In this document: positions 11,255 to 22,531 of the stretch, piece by piece
How the letters are laid out: every line of letters starts with the position of its first letter
How positions within the stretch are numbered: position 1 is the first letter of the stretch
From: Bathymodiolus brooksi
Taxonomy: Eukaryota; Mollusca; Bivalvia; Mytilida; Modiolidae
Assembly (NCBI GenBank): GCA_963680875.1
Contig: OY804585.1
Location: 31,486,186-31,550,185, forward strand
Direction of reading: 5' to 3'
Length of the DNA stretch: 64,000 nucleotides
The notes under the pieces: generated by a model
Told to the model about the DNA's origin: nothing
What the model saw: the letters and a program-made list of their open reading frames with translations, nothing else
Databases searched by the model: none
Program-made: the position numbers and the translations under genes

Positions 11255-14200
11255 TTATCGCTTTCTGCGTAGGCCAAGAGAATTGTTGCGCTTCCAAGCT
11301 GCACGGCGAGATCCTCCAATTGTTTTTGTAAAACAATGTCCTTTTCCAAGTCCACGGGAAGATTTGCCTGCTGATGTAAGTCCACGCATTTCTCTGTGTT
11401 TGTGTACAGGGTTGCAAAGCCATTGGATCTTGGGATCTCTCCTGATGGTTTTGTGGAATGGATCGATCAAAATGATTTCATAATATTTATATGAAGAGTC
11501 CTGGGCTACCCAGTAAGAGTTGAGCACTCTAAGGGCACCACATTTGCGTCCAACACGTTCCTAAAAGAAGAAAAAAAGAAGAAATTATAAAATGATAAAA
11601 AAAAATTCTTTAAACCTGCTCAACATATTCTGCATTTGAAACAAAATATATTTTTAAATAGAAAACAAACCATGGCTATTTGATTCGACTTGAGTGAAAG
11701 ATATTTTTCATGTTAATATGTTGGTTACTGGTGGTATACAGGTTATGATCAAGTTGGTTACTGGTGGTATACAGGTTATGATCAAGTTGGTTACTGGTGG
11801 TATAAAGGTTATGATCAAGTTGGTTACTGGTGGTATACAGGTTATGATCAAGTTGGTTACTGGTGGTATACAGGTTATGATCAAGTTGGTTACTGGTGGT
11901 ATACAGGTTATGATCAAGTTGCATTTCAGCTGGATGTGTATATGTTTGTGTATCTATAAGTGTATTATTCAAGAATAATACTAGAATCCAAGTAGACAGA
12001 CACAAGTTAATAAGATACTGTATGTGTACAATTAATGCTGGTTTCCATCATTGCAAGTGGTTTCTTTCCTAACAAATGTTCTTTTTAATCTCAAATCTTT
12101 GGTTCAAATCGGACTGTGGGAATCCTCAACTTATATATATCCAAGTAAATATGGTAACCATTACTGTTGAAAGGACATGTTCACATTCACCATGTTGGCA
12201 GATGAAACTGCAAATTTTTGTTGCAGTTTCCAGACCCCAATTAAAAAAAAGTTTAGTAGCCCAGTTAATGACTGCATACGAAATATTCAAAATTTCAGTA
12301 GCCAGTTGGGTTACTACATTTCAGGGTTCGACATTAACGGTTGTCCGATTGCCCGGGGCAAGTGAAAACGCACAAACTTGTTCTATCGGACAAGTGAAAA
12401 TGATTCTGTTATATGTTCAATTTCTGAAGAGCAAAATGATTAATATTGAATTATTCAGTGTTGGAAGTCTCGGCGAATTTTACCTAAACATCACGTTGTA
12501 TATATTAGGCCATTTTGTTTTATTGTGTTGACTACGGAATTCCCCTTTCTCAAATAAAGATCGTGTTATTTATATTAGCCAATCATGAATGCCTAATTAG
12601 GTGGCGGCGCTGCATCAACATCGTATTTATTTTCGCCGGCCAATGAAAAGCTAGTTATTTGCGGTGTTCTAATTTTAGAAAATTATCCCTGATGTGTATT
12701 GACTTTGCGATCAAAATATTGAAAGCGTGATAGATTACTGGAATAAAAATTCAAACAAACTATACAGTCGTTGTCAGTCTATGATAAGGAACAATTATAC
12801 TTAAATTTTCTAACAAAAATATTTTAGAAATCCTCATCAATCACCCATATTTATAAAACTTTCATATTCCTGCAAATTTTAATTATATAGCCAAATGATG
12901 CACTAACACTATGCCCACATCATAAGGTGTAAATAATTAATATGAGGGGTAATTCTACTCTATGAACGGTCATTGTAGATTGCAGTTCTGCACTACATGC
13001 ATATATGGCACTTAAGAATTCGGGCTAGTAGCTTACAGTTTCGGGCAAGTAAAATCAATATGGCACTTGCCCAAATGGACAAGTTGGTCAAAAAGTTAAT
13101 GTCGAACCCTGCATTTACATTTGTACCTACAAATTTTCCCCTGTCAAGTTTTAACCCTAAAAAATTGACTATGCTTTTCTACATTATTTTGTTACATGTT
13201 ATCATTCAATCTCACCTCAGCAATTGATCTGTGTGAACGTTGGAACTTGAGTTGATTTACTCCTTGTGTCTTAGGTTTACCATATGTACATCCTTTAGGA
13301 ACTGGACGTTTACGACCACCTCTGCGGACACGAACTCTGTATACAACATACCCTAAAATCATATCGATTGTTGTTGACAATAAAAGGCTATATTAGGTTT
13401 ATGGTGTTAAAACACCACTTTCAACAATATTTCTGTTTTATTGGTGGAGGAAACGAGTGCATGGAGAAAACCACTATCAAACTTATCACATTATGTTGCA
13501 TCGAGTACACCTCGTCTGAGCGGGGTTCAAACTCACAACTTTCGTTGTGACAAGACAGATTGCACAGGTAGTTGTAAATCCAACTGGCATACGATCACGA
13601 CCACAATGGCCACTAAAAGGTTATATTTGTCATGTTAAAAAGCATATTAAAACAATCAAGATATTTTTATTACATCTGAAATATAAATACTAGAGGGGCT
13701 GAGCCTGTGTCGCTCACCTTTCATTCTGTTTTGAGGAAACTTAATACACAACCTTCCATACATCTAGATGCTTCCTACCAAGCTTCGTTCGGTTCATTTG
13801 GCTAGGCAGTTTCAGAGGAGAAGATTTTTTAGATATCGACCAATCAGAAACAAGAATTGCCTGTGGTGGCCATGTTTGGCAATGGATCATAGCAAAATGT
13901 GCACTCTTTAGAGAGGACCTTCCATAGATGCTTCCTACTAAGTTTCATTTCATTTGGTCGATGGGTTTCAGAGGAGAAGATTAAATGTGAAAAGTTAACA
14001 GATGACAAACAACGGACGCCAAGTGATGCCAAAAGCCCACATTGCCTTTGGCAAGGTGAGCTAAAAAGAATATTAAAATGTGAATACCTACATGTAATGT
14101 ATAGTATAAACATGTTACACTATATCAGCATTAGTTAATTTCTAAGGGAGATAATGGCAAGAGCTATCTTTCTTTTAACAGTTTAAAGGCAAGAGTTATC

Positions 14201-16118
14201 TCTCTTTTAACAGTTTACTACAATGGAGAATATTTTTTTTAGAAATGAACCAATCAGAAACAAGAATTGCCTGTGGTGGCCATGTTTGTTAACGGATCGG
14301 GATGAAATGAGCAGTCTTTATAGCGGACCTTCCATAGTTGCTTCCTACCAAGTTTCGGTTCATTTGGCTAAGCGGTTTCTTCTGAGAAGATTTTTTTAAA
14401 ATCGGCCAATCAGAAACAAGAATTGCCTGTGGCCGCCATGTTTGTTAATAGATCGGGACTTTTGGGCCAGTAAAAAAAGTCACTGACCCAAATGGCATAA
14501 TGGTGACCCCAAAGTGAAGAGTGGTTATTCATTCCAAACAAGTATCTCACTTTGTTGAAATAACAAACGGTGCTGTCATTTTCTGTTATACAACTGTTAA
14601 CTTTTCCTGTTATTTTTTAATTTGTAAACAAAAGTTCTGGTTCCAAAAAAAAAACAACACGCCTTAATTGTCATTAAAATGTAGCCGTGTACATATAGAG
14701 ATGAACTATGGAAAGTTTAAAAGAAGTGACTGGCCAGATCGTTTCCATAGTTTGACATTACTGTACGTTCTCTCCGTTGTTGGGGAAAAGTTTTTCAATG
14801 ATTACCTAACGATTGACACAAAAAGGTTTCCGATTTCTGTAAAATGAAATTCGTACATGTACATTTTGCAGCAGATTGAATGAATAAATTTCCGAACCGT
14901 GGAAGATACCAGATCGCAAACATTATAAGTTGACAGAATTCTCTTCACAACTTTCCACTTCGTCCGTGAAAGTTAACAATTTTAATAATCAAATCATAAA
15001 GAAACAAAAAAAAACACGTTTCTTTTCTAATATTTAGTGAATACTTGTGTATTACATGTACATGAAAACGTGTATTGATTGGCTCGATAAAAATAAATAA
15101 TTGGGGAGAACAGTAAATTACATTAGCTGTGTATTCATTGGCTACAAAAATGTATTTGGACCAATCGCTGTGCTCGTAGCAAACCGTTTTCGACTAGAAC
15201 AGAAGAGTTATCTACCGTTGAAGTTTCAGTTTATGTCTCGGTTTCGGTAAAACAACAATTTTTAACGGTCTTTTAGGCAATCGCCCAAACTTTTTTTGTT
15301 GGGCCAGTGACTACCTAATTTGGAGCAGCTTTTGGTCGCCCGAATAAGATATTAGTTGCATTTGGCAACCGTCCATTTCAGGCACTGCGGATGCCAAGTG
15401 ATGGCAAAAGCTCACATTGCCTTTGGCTAGGCGAGCTAAAAGAAACATTTGAAAAGGAATTTAACTCTTTGCATGTGGGCTAGACATAAGGCATAAAGGT
15501 AGGACATACAACTAAAGTGTAAAACTAAAATGAACTCAACTAGTTGCTAGTGAAAAACATCTGGTACCCTGGTTGACCATGTTAAAAGAATATGAACTGA
15601 TTATTTCATTTGCCTACATTCTAAAGAGAGTAATACTGAATTTGAATTGAAATAAAATGACAGCATGCCAACGACTCGTTCTCATAAAAAGATTATAAAA
15701 TTGAGCACAATACTCATGTTACAGTTCTGTGGTAGATTTATGGTGTTTAACACCACATTCAACAATATTTCAGTTACATTGTAGCAGTCAGTTTTATAGG
15801 TGGAGATGGTTCTGTGGTAAACTATTAAGATTTTTAAATTTATCAGAAGAATCAATTGTAATATATTAATTTATACTTTTAATCTTCTGTTGAACCTGTC
15901 ATTTTTCTGGATTCCTAATGTACAGGTGCCTTTTCAGAACACATACCTTGTTTAGCTCTGTACCCAAGACGTCTTGCTTTGTCTGGGCGGGTTGGCCTTG
16001 GTGCACGGTGGATAGATGAAAGTTGGCGGTACTGCCAGCATCTGACACGGAGCAAAAACCTCATCACATCACTCTGCTTCTTTCTATAAATCTCCTGCAT
16101 ATATTTGTAGGCTCCCAT
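11255..16118 (-). CDS. RPL15: 60S ribosomal protein L15 (eL15), three coding exons
   Basis: The exons are 15947-16118 (57 codons plus 1 base; acceptor TTCAG just before aATG, donor CAAG|GTATGT), 13216-13352 (acceptor TTTTAG, donor GAG|GTGAGA) and 11255-11560 (acceptor CTTTTAG, stop TAA at 11255-11257). Joined they encode 204 residues, the usual eL15 length. Recognisable segments are [60 protein letters not shown] and the C-terminal [20 protein letters not shown]. No stop or frameshift interrupts it, so this is the functional intron-bearing gene and not a processed copy. eL15 sits in the large subunit near the exit-tunnel side of 28S rRNA. The introns hold a 33-bp minisatellite, a MITE and SINEs. 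The 5' noncoding exon is not certain. Confidence 0.97.
11721..11918. repeat. 33-bp minisatellite, six copies
   Basis: Six back-to-back copies of a 33-bp unit beginning TTGGTTACTGGTGGTATACA, almost identical (one has TATAAAGG for TATACAGG). It lies in the last intron of RPL15. Because 33 is divisible by 3 it gives long open frames on both strands that are not genes. The unit is unrelated in sequence to the 33-bp satellite at 37.8 kb. Confidence 0.95.
12322..13111. mobile_element. MITE with CAGGGTTCGACATTAAC ends
   Basis: The terminal inverted repeats are CAGGGTTCGACATTAAC at 12322 and GTTAATGTCGAACCCTG ending at 13111. Inside them are matching inverted segments on TTGTCC...GGGCAAGTG. CATTT flanks both ends directly (12317-12321 and 13112-13116). 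No transposase frame is seen. It is inserted in the last intron of RPL15, and a shorter relative lies at 61299-61674. Confidence 0.8.
13392..13610 (-). repeat. tRNA-derived SINE in an RPL15 intron
   Basis: Minus-strand copy of the 30015-type SINE: a head with GGTCGTGATCGTATGCCAGT, a B-box-like GTTTGAACCCC, the core, and the tail ATATTGTTGAAAGTGGTGTT. Compared with other copies it lacks part of the core. Confidence 0.7.
13685..15445 (+). repeat. Dispersed element (2530-type), split by an inserted segment
   Basis: 13685-14070 carries the head (GCTCACCT), the GTTTCAGAGGAGAAGATT phrase and the tail GCCTTTGGCAAGGTGAGCTA of the 2530-3858 family. A second copy starts near 14225 and is interrupted at about 14460; its tail GCCTTTGGCTAGGCGAGCTA reappears at 15415-15440. 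The intervening 0.9 kb begins and ends with related inverted GGGCCAGT(A/G) phrases (14471 and about 15300) and looks like a separate non-autonomous insertion. No coding frame is visible. Confidence 0.5.
15733..15805 (-). repeat. SINE tail fragment
   Basis: A truncated minus-strand copy of the SINE 3' body (TGGTGTTTAACACCACATTC, CAGTCAGTTTTATAGGTGGA) in the first coding intron of RPL15. Confidence 0.65.
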
Positions 16119-16119
16119 T

Positions 16120-17512
16120 CTGAATCTAAAATAATGTCAAAAGCATAAAATTAGTTTGCAAAGTGTGTTTCTTCGAGTTCTTTTAGCTATTAATGATGAT
16201 TTCTATAGCAATTGTTTTCCTGCAAATTATGGAGAACTACAAATATGAAGAGTAGCACCAGCACATACTTATTTGGGCTCATTCCAATCTGGCTTTAGGT
16301 GAAGTTGAACCCATTTGATAATCATTGCAAATATATATTTCTTATTTTTTTTAGACATACTCTCATTGCCCCAAAAAAATACAATTGGTTTCTTATACCC
16401 ACCAAGTGTACTCAATACCTAATGTGAAATGCTTGTGCCAACGCTTTAAACTGAATTTTCAACGACATCAAGCTGTCTTCACGATGAGCACCAGTCCTCT
16501 CTCTGGCCAAAGACCGGTAAAACTTGGTTCGGACCAGTCAATTTATCAGTTTTTATTTAGATACATATATAAAATAAATTGAAGACTTAGATTCGGACCA
16601 GTAAATTAAAATTTTCATTTCGAGGATTGATCAAGCATTCAAGCCCCAACTTTGGTTAAGGCTGGATAAGAATGCAATATCACATTTAGAGCATCAAACA
16701 AACAAAATCTCACTGCTTCAATTTACCCACTTATTCGACAAAAGGACCCTCTCCCTTATTTTCAGTCTACTGTCGTAACAACTCCTAAATTAAATGAAAA
16801 CCTTCAGACAAAAAGTTTACAGTACTAAAAATTTTTCTAATGTAATTAGAAGCCTTAGACTTAGTATTACTGGCACTGCTGTTTTCCTTGTTAATAACTT
16901 TGAAATATGACTTTTTTAAGATTCATTGTTCGTTGCGATATGCACAGTAGTTGTTGTTTTCCATATTCATATCCCATTAATGGTATCTTCTTGATTCTAA
17001 TCAGTGGGGGGTTTTTTTGTAAAGCAAGTTTCTAGGTGGTATACAAATGCACTTTCATTTGTTCAAGGAGTTTTGCAACAAAAGTCATTGTGGCTTTAAT
17101 ACTACAACATCTCAAGACAGCTAAGAGAAATATGAATTGGACTCTATAAAGACATAATGTGTAGGGAGAACAAACACAAAAAGTGGGGGGCGTCTAGGGT
17201 TCTTTCAAGTACCCGCAACTTTTGCCCTACATGACAAATCAATTTTAAGAGAAAATAACGTGGAAAATACGCTGGAAAAAAAATCTTGGTTAAGATATTC
17301 ACTAGATTTTTATTTTCGTTGTATTACCACAAATATTGTTCAGCCCGTTTGCCGATATGCAACAGAATATCACAGGATTTGAGTCGGGAGTATTGTTTGT
17401 ACAATAAAATATCACGCTGGAGATTTATTTATTGACATCTGCATTATAATCGACGAAAAAATCTATCAAATATGCACGGATGGACACGATTTTGTCCGAT
17501 ATATATGCAGTA
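16120..17512. other. Probable 5' intron of RPL15
   Basis: A splice acceptor (GATTCAG) immediately before the RPL15 start codon shows that an upstream noncoding exon exists, so this stretch should be intron. Two loose copies of TTCGGACCAGT(C/A)AATT occur near 16530 and 16593. No coding frame is supported. Confidence 0.5.
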
Positions 17513-17513
17513 C

Positions 17514-17544
17514 CTTTTTGCTGGCTCGTGTCCGGAAATAAAAG
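17514..17544 (-). promoter_or_regulatory. Candidate RPL15 5' noncoding exon and start site
   Basis: On the minus strand the sequence reads CTTTTATTTCCGGACACGAG... and ends AAAAAG|GTACTG, a usable splice donor. Ribosomal-protein mRNAs begin with a C followed by a pyrimidine tract (TOP), which fits CTTTT. ACCGGAAA, an ETS-type site common in such promoters, lies just upstream. This is inference from motif style; nothing else ties it to the gene 1.4 kb downstream. Confidence 0.3.
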
Positions 17545-17682
17545 ACTTCTAATAATTGTTTCCGGTTAGCACATTTCTTTAACCGGATCATAATGAGCAA
17601 TACCAAAACAGGCCAAGTTTTTTCCGGATTTTATTATTTCAACAGGTTAATAATGATATATTATATATTAAGTATAGGAGAA

Positions 17683-17768
17683 TGTCCGAGTAACTCTCCA
17701 TTTCTTAAAAATAATGGAGCCGAGGCCCATTGTTTTCAAGGAATGGAGAGATACGAGGACATTTTCCA
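17683..17768. repeat. Short hairpin repeat
   Basis: AATGTCCGAGTAACTCTCCA and its near-complement (TGGAGAGATACGAGGACATT) pair over a short centre. A single further copy of the CTTAAAAATAATGGAG phrase follows at about 17880. Confidence 0.5.
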
Positions 17769-18063
17769 ACTTTAAATCCACCCATTGTACTTTATTAATT
17801 TGATTAATTATTAATCTTGTAACAAAAAAAAGTATGTGTATAGTATCTAAAGTACAAAGAGAACAATAACTATCCATTCCTTAAAAATAATGGAGAGTTT
17901 TGACAATAGATTTACATAACAGGTGAATTTTAAATTGTTATTAAAAGTCGAGAGTAGTATTTTGTTATCCCTTTAAAAGCAAATAAAAAAGTTAATATAA
18001 TTTTGTTTAGCAACATATGAATATGCTTTTTTTATTTACTTTTATTTAGCTGCAAGTACTCAT

Positions 18064-18586
18064 ATGGCGGAGAAAACATTAAGTAGCCAGTCATACGTCC
18101 AAATTATTCCCGAATACGACAGTTTAAAAGTGAAAACCGTTCAGGAAAATAATAATTTGTTTACATTTTTGCAGATTTTCCCATTAGAAGTTCACCTTTT
18201 TCTATATAACACAAGACATTATTTTCATACTGGTTGGTCAGTGACTGCGTGGAATTTTTATACGAACGCAAGAATTTTGCGGTCGTATTATAGTATGCCT
18301 TGTCGTTATCGTTATCGTCGCCCTCGTTTTCAACAACTAAAAGGGAATTGATGAATAAATCCAATAAAAACGTAAACGATTGGAAACGTACCGAGTTTTA
18401 GGACCAAGGAGACAAACTGTAGCTTTTTTGACGATTTTAATAAAATTGCAAAACGAAGCCACGGTGTATATACAACATGTATATATTCGTAGAGCATCTT
18501 TTCCGGTGAAGTCGTCGTTACTCATTACTTTCCGATATTTCCGTGTTATTCTGAAACACACACTGAAAAGATCAATGAATAGGTAA
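18064..18586. other. Open region of uncertain strand, not recognised
   Basis: Frames are open on both strands. Plus strand: MAEKTLSSQSYVQIIPEYDS from 18064, in a good start context. Minus strand: an acidic start MDLFINSLLVVENEGDDNDN from 18364. Neither matches a family I know and no splice signal decides between them. The acidic minus-strand start resembles the N-terminus of some DNA-transposon proteins, but nothing downstream confirms this. The stretch 17770-18063 shows nothing. Confidence 0.25.
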
Positions 18587-18782
18587 TAAATTAATTTGAT
18601 GTGTTTAAGAGATTTTGATTGGATAAAAAATTTATGTTATTTTCCATAGACAAAAATTTTAACCGGAAGTCACATGTTGGGGTCTCAATTTAGAAATTTT
18701 TTAATTTTATTTCCTTTTAAGCAATTATTATCCGACAAAATATTTTTAGGACAAGACAAAAATTAATTAGGAATTAATTTAT

Positions 18783-18922
18783 AAGGATTGATCACAATTT
18801 TTTGTTCGGTTCATAATGTGGTACACACCCTTGCGTAACCCGCGATCGAATTACGCAAGGGTGTGTACCACATTTTTGAGTTTATTTCTTCATAAACCGA
18901 AAAAAAATTGAGATCAATCCTT
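18783..18922. mobile_element. Hairpin MITE
   Basis: A 140-bp inverted repeat with arms AAGGATTGATCACAATTTTT and AAAAAAATTGAGATCAATCCTT. The inner arms TGTGGTACACACCCTTGCGT/ACGCAAGGGTGTGTACCACA pair perfectly, and the loop is about 14 bases. No coding. Confidence 0.75.
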
Positions 18923-19548
18923 AAATATTTTGTTGAATTGTATATAAATTGCAACTATTTGTGATAAAAATTTCATTTGACCGGACACTGCATACATTTT
19001 TGAATTCCCGGCAATAAGAATTTCATAACGTCTGTTATAGTTGATTATACATATCAACTGCGCCAGTGGCGTAGCCAGGAAAAAAGAACCTGTAAGCAGG
19101 GGGTCTGCGGGGCAGCAGCCCCCTAAAGCTGGAGATGTTTTCTTGCAGAGGATGGCAACAATTCATGTCTGGCAACTGCTCCTTTGTGTTTTCGATGCAC
19201 AATAACTGGTGAATGAAAACGATTAAAAGTATCACAGCCAGCTTTGATTATTAATATTTTTTTTTTTTTTATTATTTTTTTTTTTAAATACATTTGATTT
19301 GAAAAATGTACAACATATTCGCAATTCCTATATACATTGATATAACGATCCAGTTGAGTTGAGATTGCATGGAACACGAAAAGACTATAAAACGCGAGGA
19401 ATAAACAGGAAATGTAAATCAAACAACCTAGACAAGATTCGGATCAACAACAAAAATAATGAAACAAACAAGGGATTGAAACAAATATGGGTAGCACGGC
19501 CCCAACAACAAACGAGGTATATCCAGGCCATTGCATGTTAATATGTGT

Positions 19549-22011
19549 TTAGTACGGAAATATCAGCTGGATTCTCCTGTTTCCATCTGCTGCAAAAGTG
19601 TTTTTAGCCTGGTCAAAGTTCAGGGGAATCTCTGGATGGACATGCATTAAGGACAAACCATTAAGTCTATCCTCAACCATCGTAGATCGCAGATAGGTTT
19701 TGATTCTTTTGAGAGCGCTAAAAGACCTTTCTGCGGTAGCTGAGGTTACAGGCATAGTCAAAAGAACCTTTACAGCTCTGTGGATGTTAGGATACAACTC
19801 GGGTTTAGCATGCTTGAGTGTGTCAATAAGTGTGCTCGGCTTCTCAGTAACATTTTGCCATTTACAGTTCCACCTTACCATTTCTGCTTTATAGGCTGCA
19901 AAATTGTTATCGGGCAGGTCGCCTGCAAATGGCATAAAAACCTGAAGTTCTCTTTCAGGTGTAAGGGAGGCAAGTTTTGAAAGGATGAGGTATTGAGCCA
20001 GAAACCGATCTTTGGGAACTACAAGTCTTGTCTCAAGTTCATTGGCAATGTGGTCGAGCAACGGATAGTATACTGATCGTCGCCAGTATTCTTCTGGTGT
20101 ATCAGCAGGCACATTGTCTCTGTTCTGTTGCCTACCAGCTGTCCTCGGTTTGCTCGGTAATACATTCTGCTTTTCGGCAAATTTTGTTATGTCCTGGTAC
20201 AACTCCTGCCAGACATTGTCATCCTGTCTAATTTTTCGAAGGCTTGAAATAACAGTTTCAGCCTCAGATGCAGCCTCTACCAAGTCAATTGAAGGTCTTT
20301 GTAAAAGGTTGGATAATGCCAAACTGTATTGAAGCACACATTCAGTAACAACAAGAGCAATCATGAAGCCGAAATCCTGAAGGGCAAGTTTCAACTGCAT
20401 AGCATTTCGATCACCACCAGTCCATAGGTCATCTAGAGTATCAATTATTAATGCATGCGCAGATTTGAATATGTTAAGTGCGTCTGCCCTACTTGACCAT
20501 CGGGTCTCGCACAAACCTTTTATTTTTCTTCGTCCATCAAGAGCATTTAATTGCTCTTCATCTGCCTGTTGTAACATGGTTTTAAACCTACCTGTTCTTT
20601 TCGAAGAATAATGAAAGGCATATGAAACATCTTTTACAGTATCAATTGTATTGCGGACAATTGGGAGCTGACACGATTTGACAACAGCCAAATTCAGGCA
20701 ATGTGCATAGCAGTAGACATAATAGGCTTCAGGAATTTCGGTTTGAATACGTGTGCGAACGCCAGAAAATTTACCGGCCATATTTGCAGCCCCATCATAA
20801 CCTTGGCCTCTCATTGCTTGTGTTACAATTCCGTATTTTCTTAATTTTGCCATTATAGTAGTTGCCAGTTCTTCACCAGTTGTTGAGCTTGCATCTGCAA
20901 ACCCAAGAAATGACTCCTTGACGCACATCTCCTCATCGCTATCTACACCCACGTAACGAACACACAAAGAAAATTGCTCTGTGGTAGAAACATCAGTGGT
21001 CTCATTTGCAATTACACTGAAGCAATTAGCTGAAATACACTCTGAAACAATAACATGTTGTAACTGTCTACCACAAATATCAATCAGTTCATTTTGTATG
21101 GTGGGTGATAGATACCTTGCCTTTGGAGGACTGTTTTGCAAATGAGTAGCCAAAATTTGATCAGTTTCAGCCCTGTAGTTAATAAGAGCTATGAAATTGC
21201 TTTTCTCTTCAGTGTGACCGCGTAAGGGAATATTTTGTTTTCCACATAGATAAATGGTCTTAAGGATACCGTGAAGAATTGATCTGTTTCTTGTGATTTT
21301 ATCCTTAAAAGCACTGCTTAACATTGACATTACATCGTCCTTTTGGCCCTCCGCGATAGACATAAAGTTTTCACTCATTTCAAGACACCTGCTGTGTCCA
21401 GGTTGATCCAAGTGGCGTTTTATTAGGGTACCCAAATTTGCCCAGTCATTTATAGAATTCTTAACAAATGCATGCTCAGAACTATTGAACAAAACACAAC
21501 ATAAACAAAAAACTCCATTTTCTGACTCTGAATATCTCAGCCACTTATACTTTTCAAGCCAGGACCGATTAAAGCGCCTTTTGGTCCCACGAATATCTGT
21601 CAGAGGAAAAACAAACGACGATGGAATATCCCATTTATTTTTCAGCAAAAACAACTTTTGTTGGTCGTCAACGTTTGACTTGTCAAAGGCCAGATCTAAA
21701 TTATTTGGCTGAATTGATTTAGATCTAGAAGTACTGGCTGCGTCATTTGTCTCTGCTTTGGAGCCGCTGAGTGTACCACTACCTTTGCTTTCTTGTGACA
21801 AACATGTACCAGAACCATGTGAAAGCTCCACACTTGGGTCTTCTATTGACTCTTTTTGCCGTTTAGAGAAAAACTGTGACAATTTACTTTGTCCGGGACC
21901 CCCACTTTCACGGCTGGTAATCGGCACAAGCAGAACAATTGGTTCTGCAAAGAAATTCGTGAGGATAACTTCCGGTTTTGGTGGAGGAGAGTTCACGAAG
22001 ACGCTTCGCAA
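19549..22011 (-). CDS. hAT transposase (ZMYM1/THAP12-like), N-terminus replaced by transposon sequence
   Basis: The 820-residue frame has a TTF-type zinc finger at about 150-210 (C169, C171/C172, H200, H206), a DUF4371-like region at about 240-350, the hAT motif GQGYDGAANM with D406, and a C-terminal dimerisation domain at about 740-790 (VTSATAERSFSALKRIKTYL). These are the parts of hAT proteins of the ZMYM1-like group, which cut and paste DNA in the nucleus. Residues 1-34 are not transposase: they are read antisense through the terminal repeat of the inserted element (22011-21909). The original start lies at 27817. The site usually written ADETTD is ANETTD here (N336), possibly a lost catalytic aspartate. 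Otherwise the frame is uninterrupted, so the insertion is recent or the frame is still in use. Confidence 0.85.
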   Translation of the reverse strand: MRSVFVNSPPPKPEVILTNFFAEPIVLLVPITSRESGGPGQSKLSQFFSKRQKESIEDPSVELSHGSGTCLSQESKGSGTLSGSKAETNDAASTSRSKSIQPNNLDLAFDKSNVDDQQKLFLLKNKWDIPSSFVFPLTDIRGTKRRFNRSWLEKYKWLRYSESENGVFCLCCVLFNSSEHAFVKNSINDWANLGTLIKRHLDQPGHSRCLEMSENFMSIAEGQKDDVMSMLSSAFKDKITRNRSILHGILKTIYLCGKQNIPLRGHTEEKSNFIALINYRAETDQILATHLQNSPPKARYLSPTIQNELIDICGRQLQHVIVSECISANCFSVIANETTDVSTTEQFSLCVRYVGVDSDEEMCVKESFLGFADASSTTGEELATTIMAKLRKYGIVTQAMRGQGYDGAANMAGKFSGVRTRIQTEIPEAYYVYCYAHCLNLAVVKSCQLPIVRNTIDTVKDVSYAFHYSSKRTGRFKTMLQQADEEQLNALDGRRKIKGLCETRWSSRADALNIFKSAHALIIDTLDDLWTGGDRNAMQLKLALQDFGFMIALVVTECVLQYSLALSNLLQRPSIDLVEAASEAETVISSLRKIRQDDNVWQELYQDITKFAEKQNVLPSKPRTAGRQQNRDNVPADTPEEYWRRSVYYPLLDHIANELETRLVVPKDRFLAQYLILSKLASLTPERELQVFMPFAGDLPDNNFAAYKAEMVRWNCKWQNVTEKPSTLIDTLKHAKPELYPNIHRAVKVLLTMPVTSATAERSFSALKRIKTYLRSTMVEDRLNGLSLMHVHPEIPLNFDQAKNTFAADGNRRIQLIFPY

Positions 22012-22321
22012 GGTATGTACATGTCAAAAATTGAAATTTTCTTTTTTACTGCTCGAATATTGCAAAATCAGAGAATGCTATGCTGTGGCGAATGCTTTCA
22101 CGATTAGAAACATGTATAGTTTATTCTTGTATATGAATTGTAACTCTCGCAAAATCAATCGTCCCACGAAAAACATGACGAAAATTGTGACACTCTTACA
22201 TTTCTAAGTTGTTCTTGACAAAGATGCAAGTTAAATTTTCAATATTTTTTCATCATGGGAGTCTAAATGTAATCGGGGATAAATTCCGATTCGTCAGAAG
22301 TAAAATGAAGTCTAGATAAAT

Positions 22322-22531
22322 CTACAAACTGTCAATTTTCTCGTTTTCCTGCTTGAGGAGATCGGTTCTGATAGAGCACATTGCGAATGCATGAGGAGAT
22401 TTGCTAGTTTTGGTAGGACACATGTAATCCACTGTATAATCACAAATTTTGCATGTCTGTCTGGTAATAAATTCACGAACTAATGCCCTTCTTCCCGTCG
22501 GGTTTTTAAAAGTATAAAAGTAATATTTCAT
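22322..22531 (-). CDS. Candidate terminal exon of the 5.9-kb element
   Basis: A frame of 69 residues follows a good splice acceptor (TTTCTTTCTAG, about 22551) and ends at a stop inside the left terminal repeat. It contains TCKICDYTVDYMC and ends SIRTDLLKQENEKIDSL. The last 30 codons are also open, with the same stop, in the right repeat (27281-27370, plus strand). The cysteine spacing could be a small zinc-binding tail, but an in-frame stop just 5' of the ATG weakens the exon model. Product unknown. Confidence 0.3.
   Translation of the reverse strand: MKYYFYTFKNPTGRRALVREFITRQTCKICDYTVDYMCPTKTSKSPHAFAMCSIRTDLLKQENEKIDSL

Noticed and set aside
11676..12005. Open frames on both strands over 11676-12005
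   Set aside because: They are produced by the six 33-bp minisatellite copies in an RPL15 intron.
12076..12531. A 151-codon plus-strand frame
   Set aside because: It spans the MITE boundary at 12322, lacks a family match and has the composition of non-coding sequence.
12768..12835. C/D-box snoRNA in an RPL15 intron (TTGATGA and CTGA about 65 bases apart on the minus strand)
   Set aside because: Box C is imperfect, there is no terminal stem, and it lies inside a MITE.
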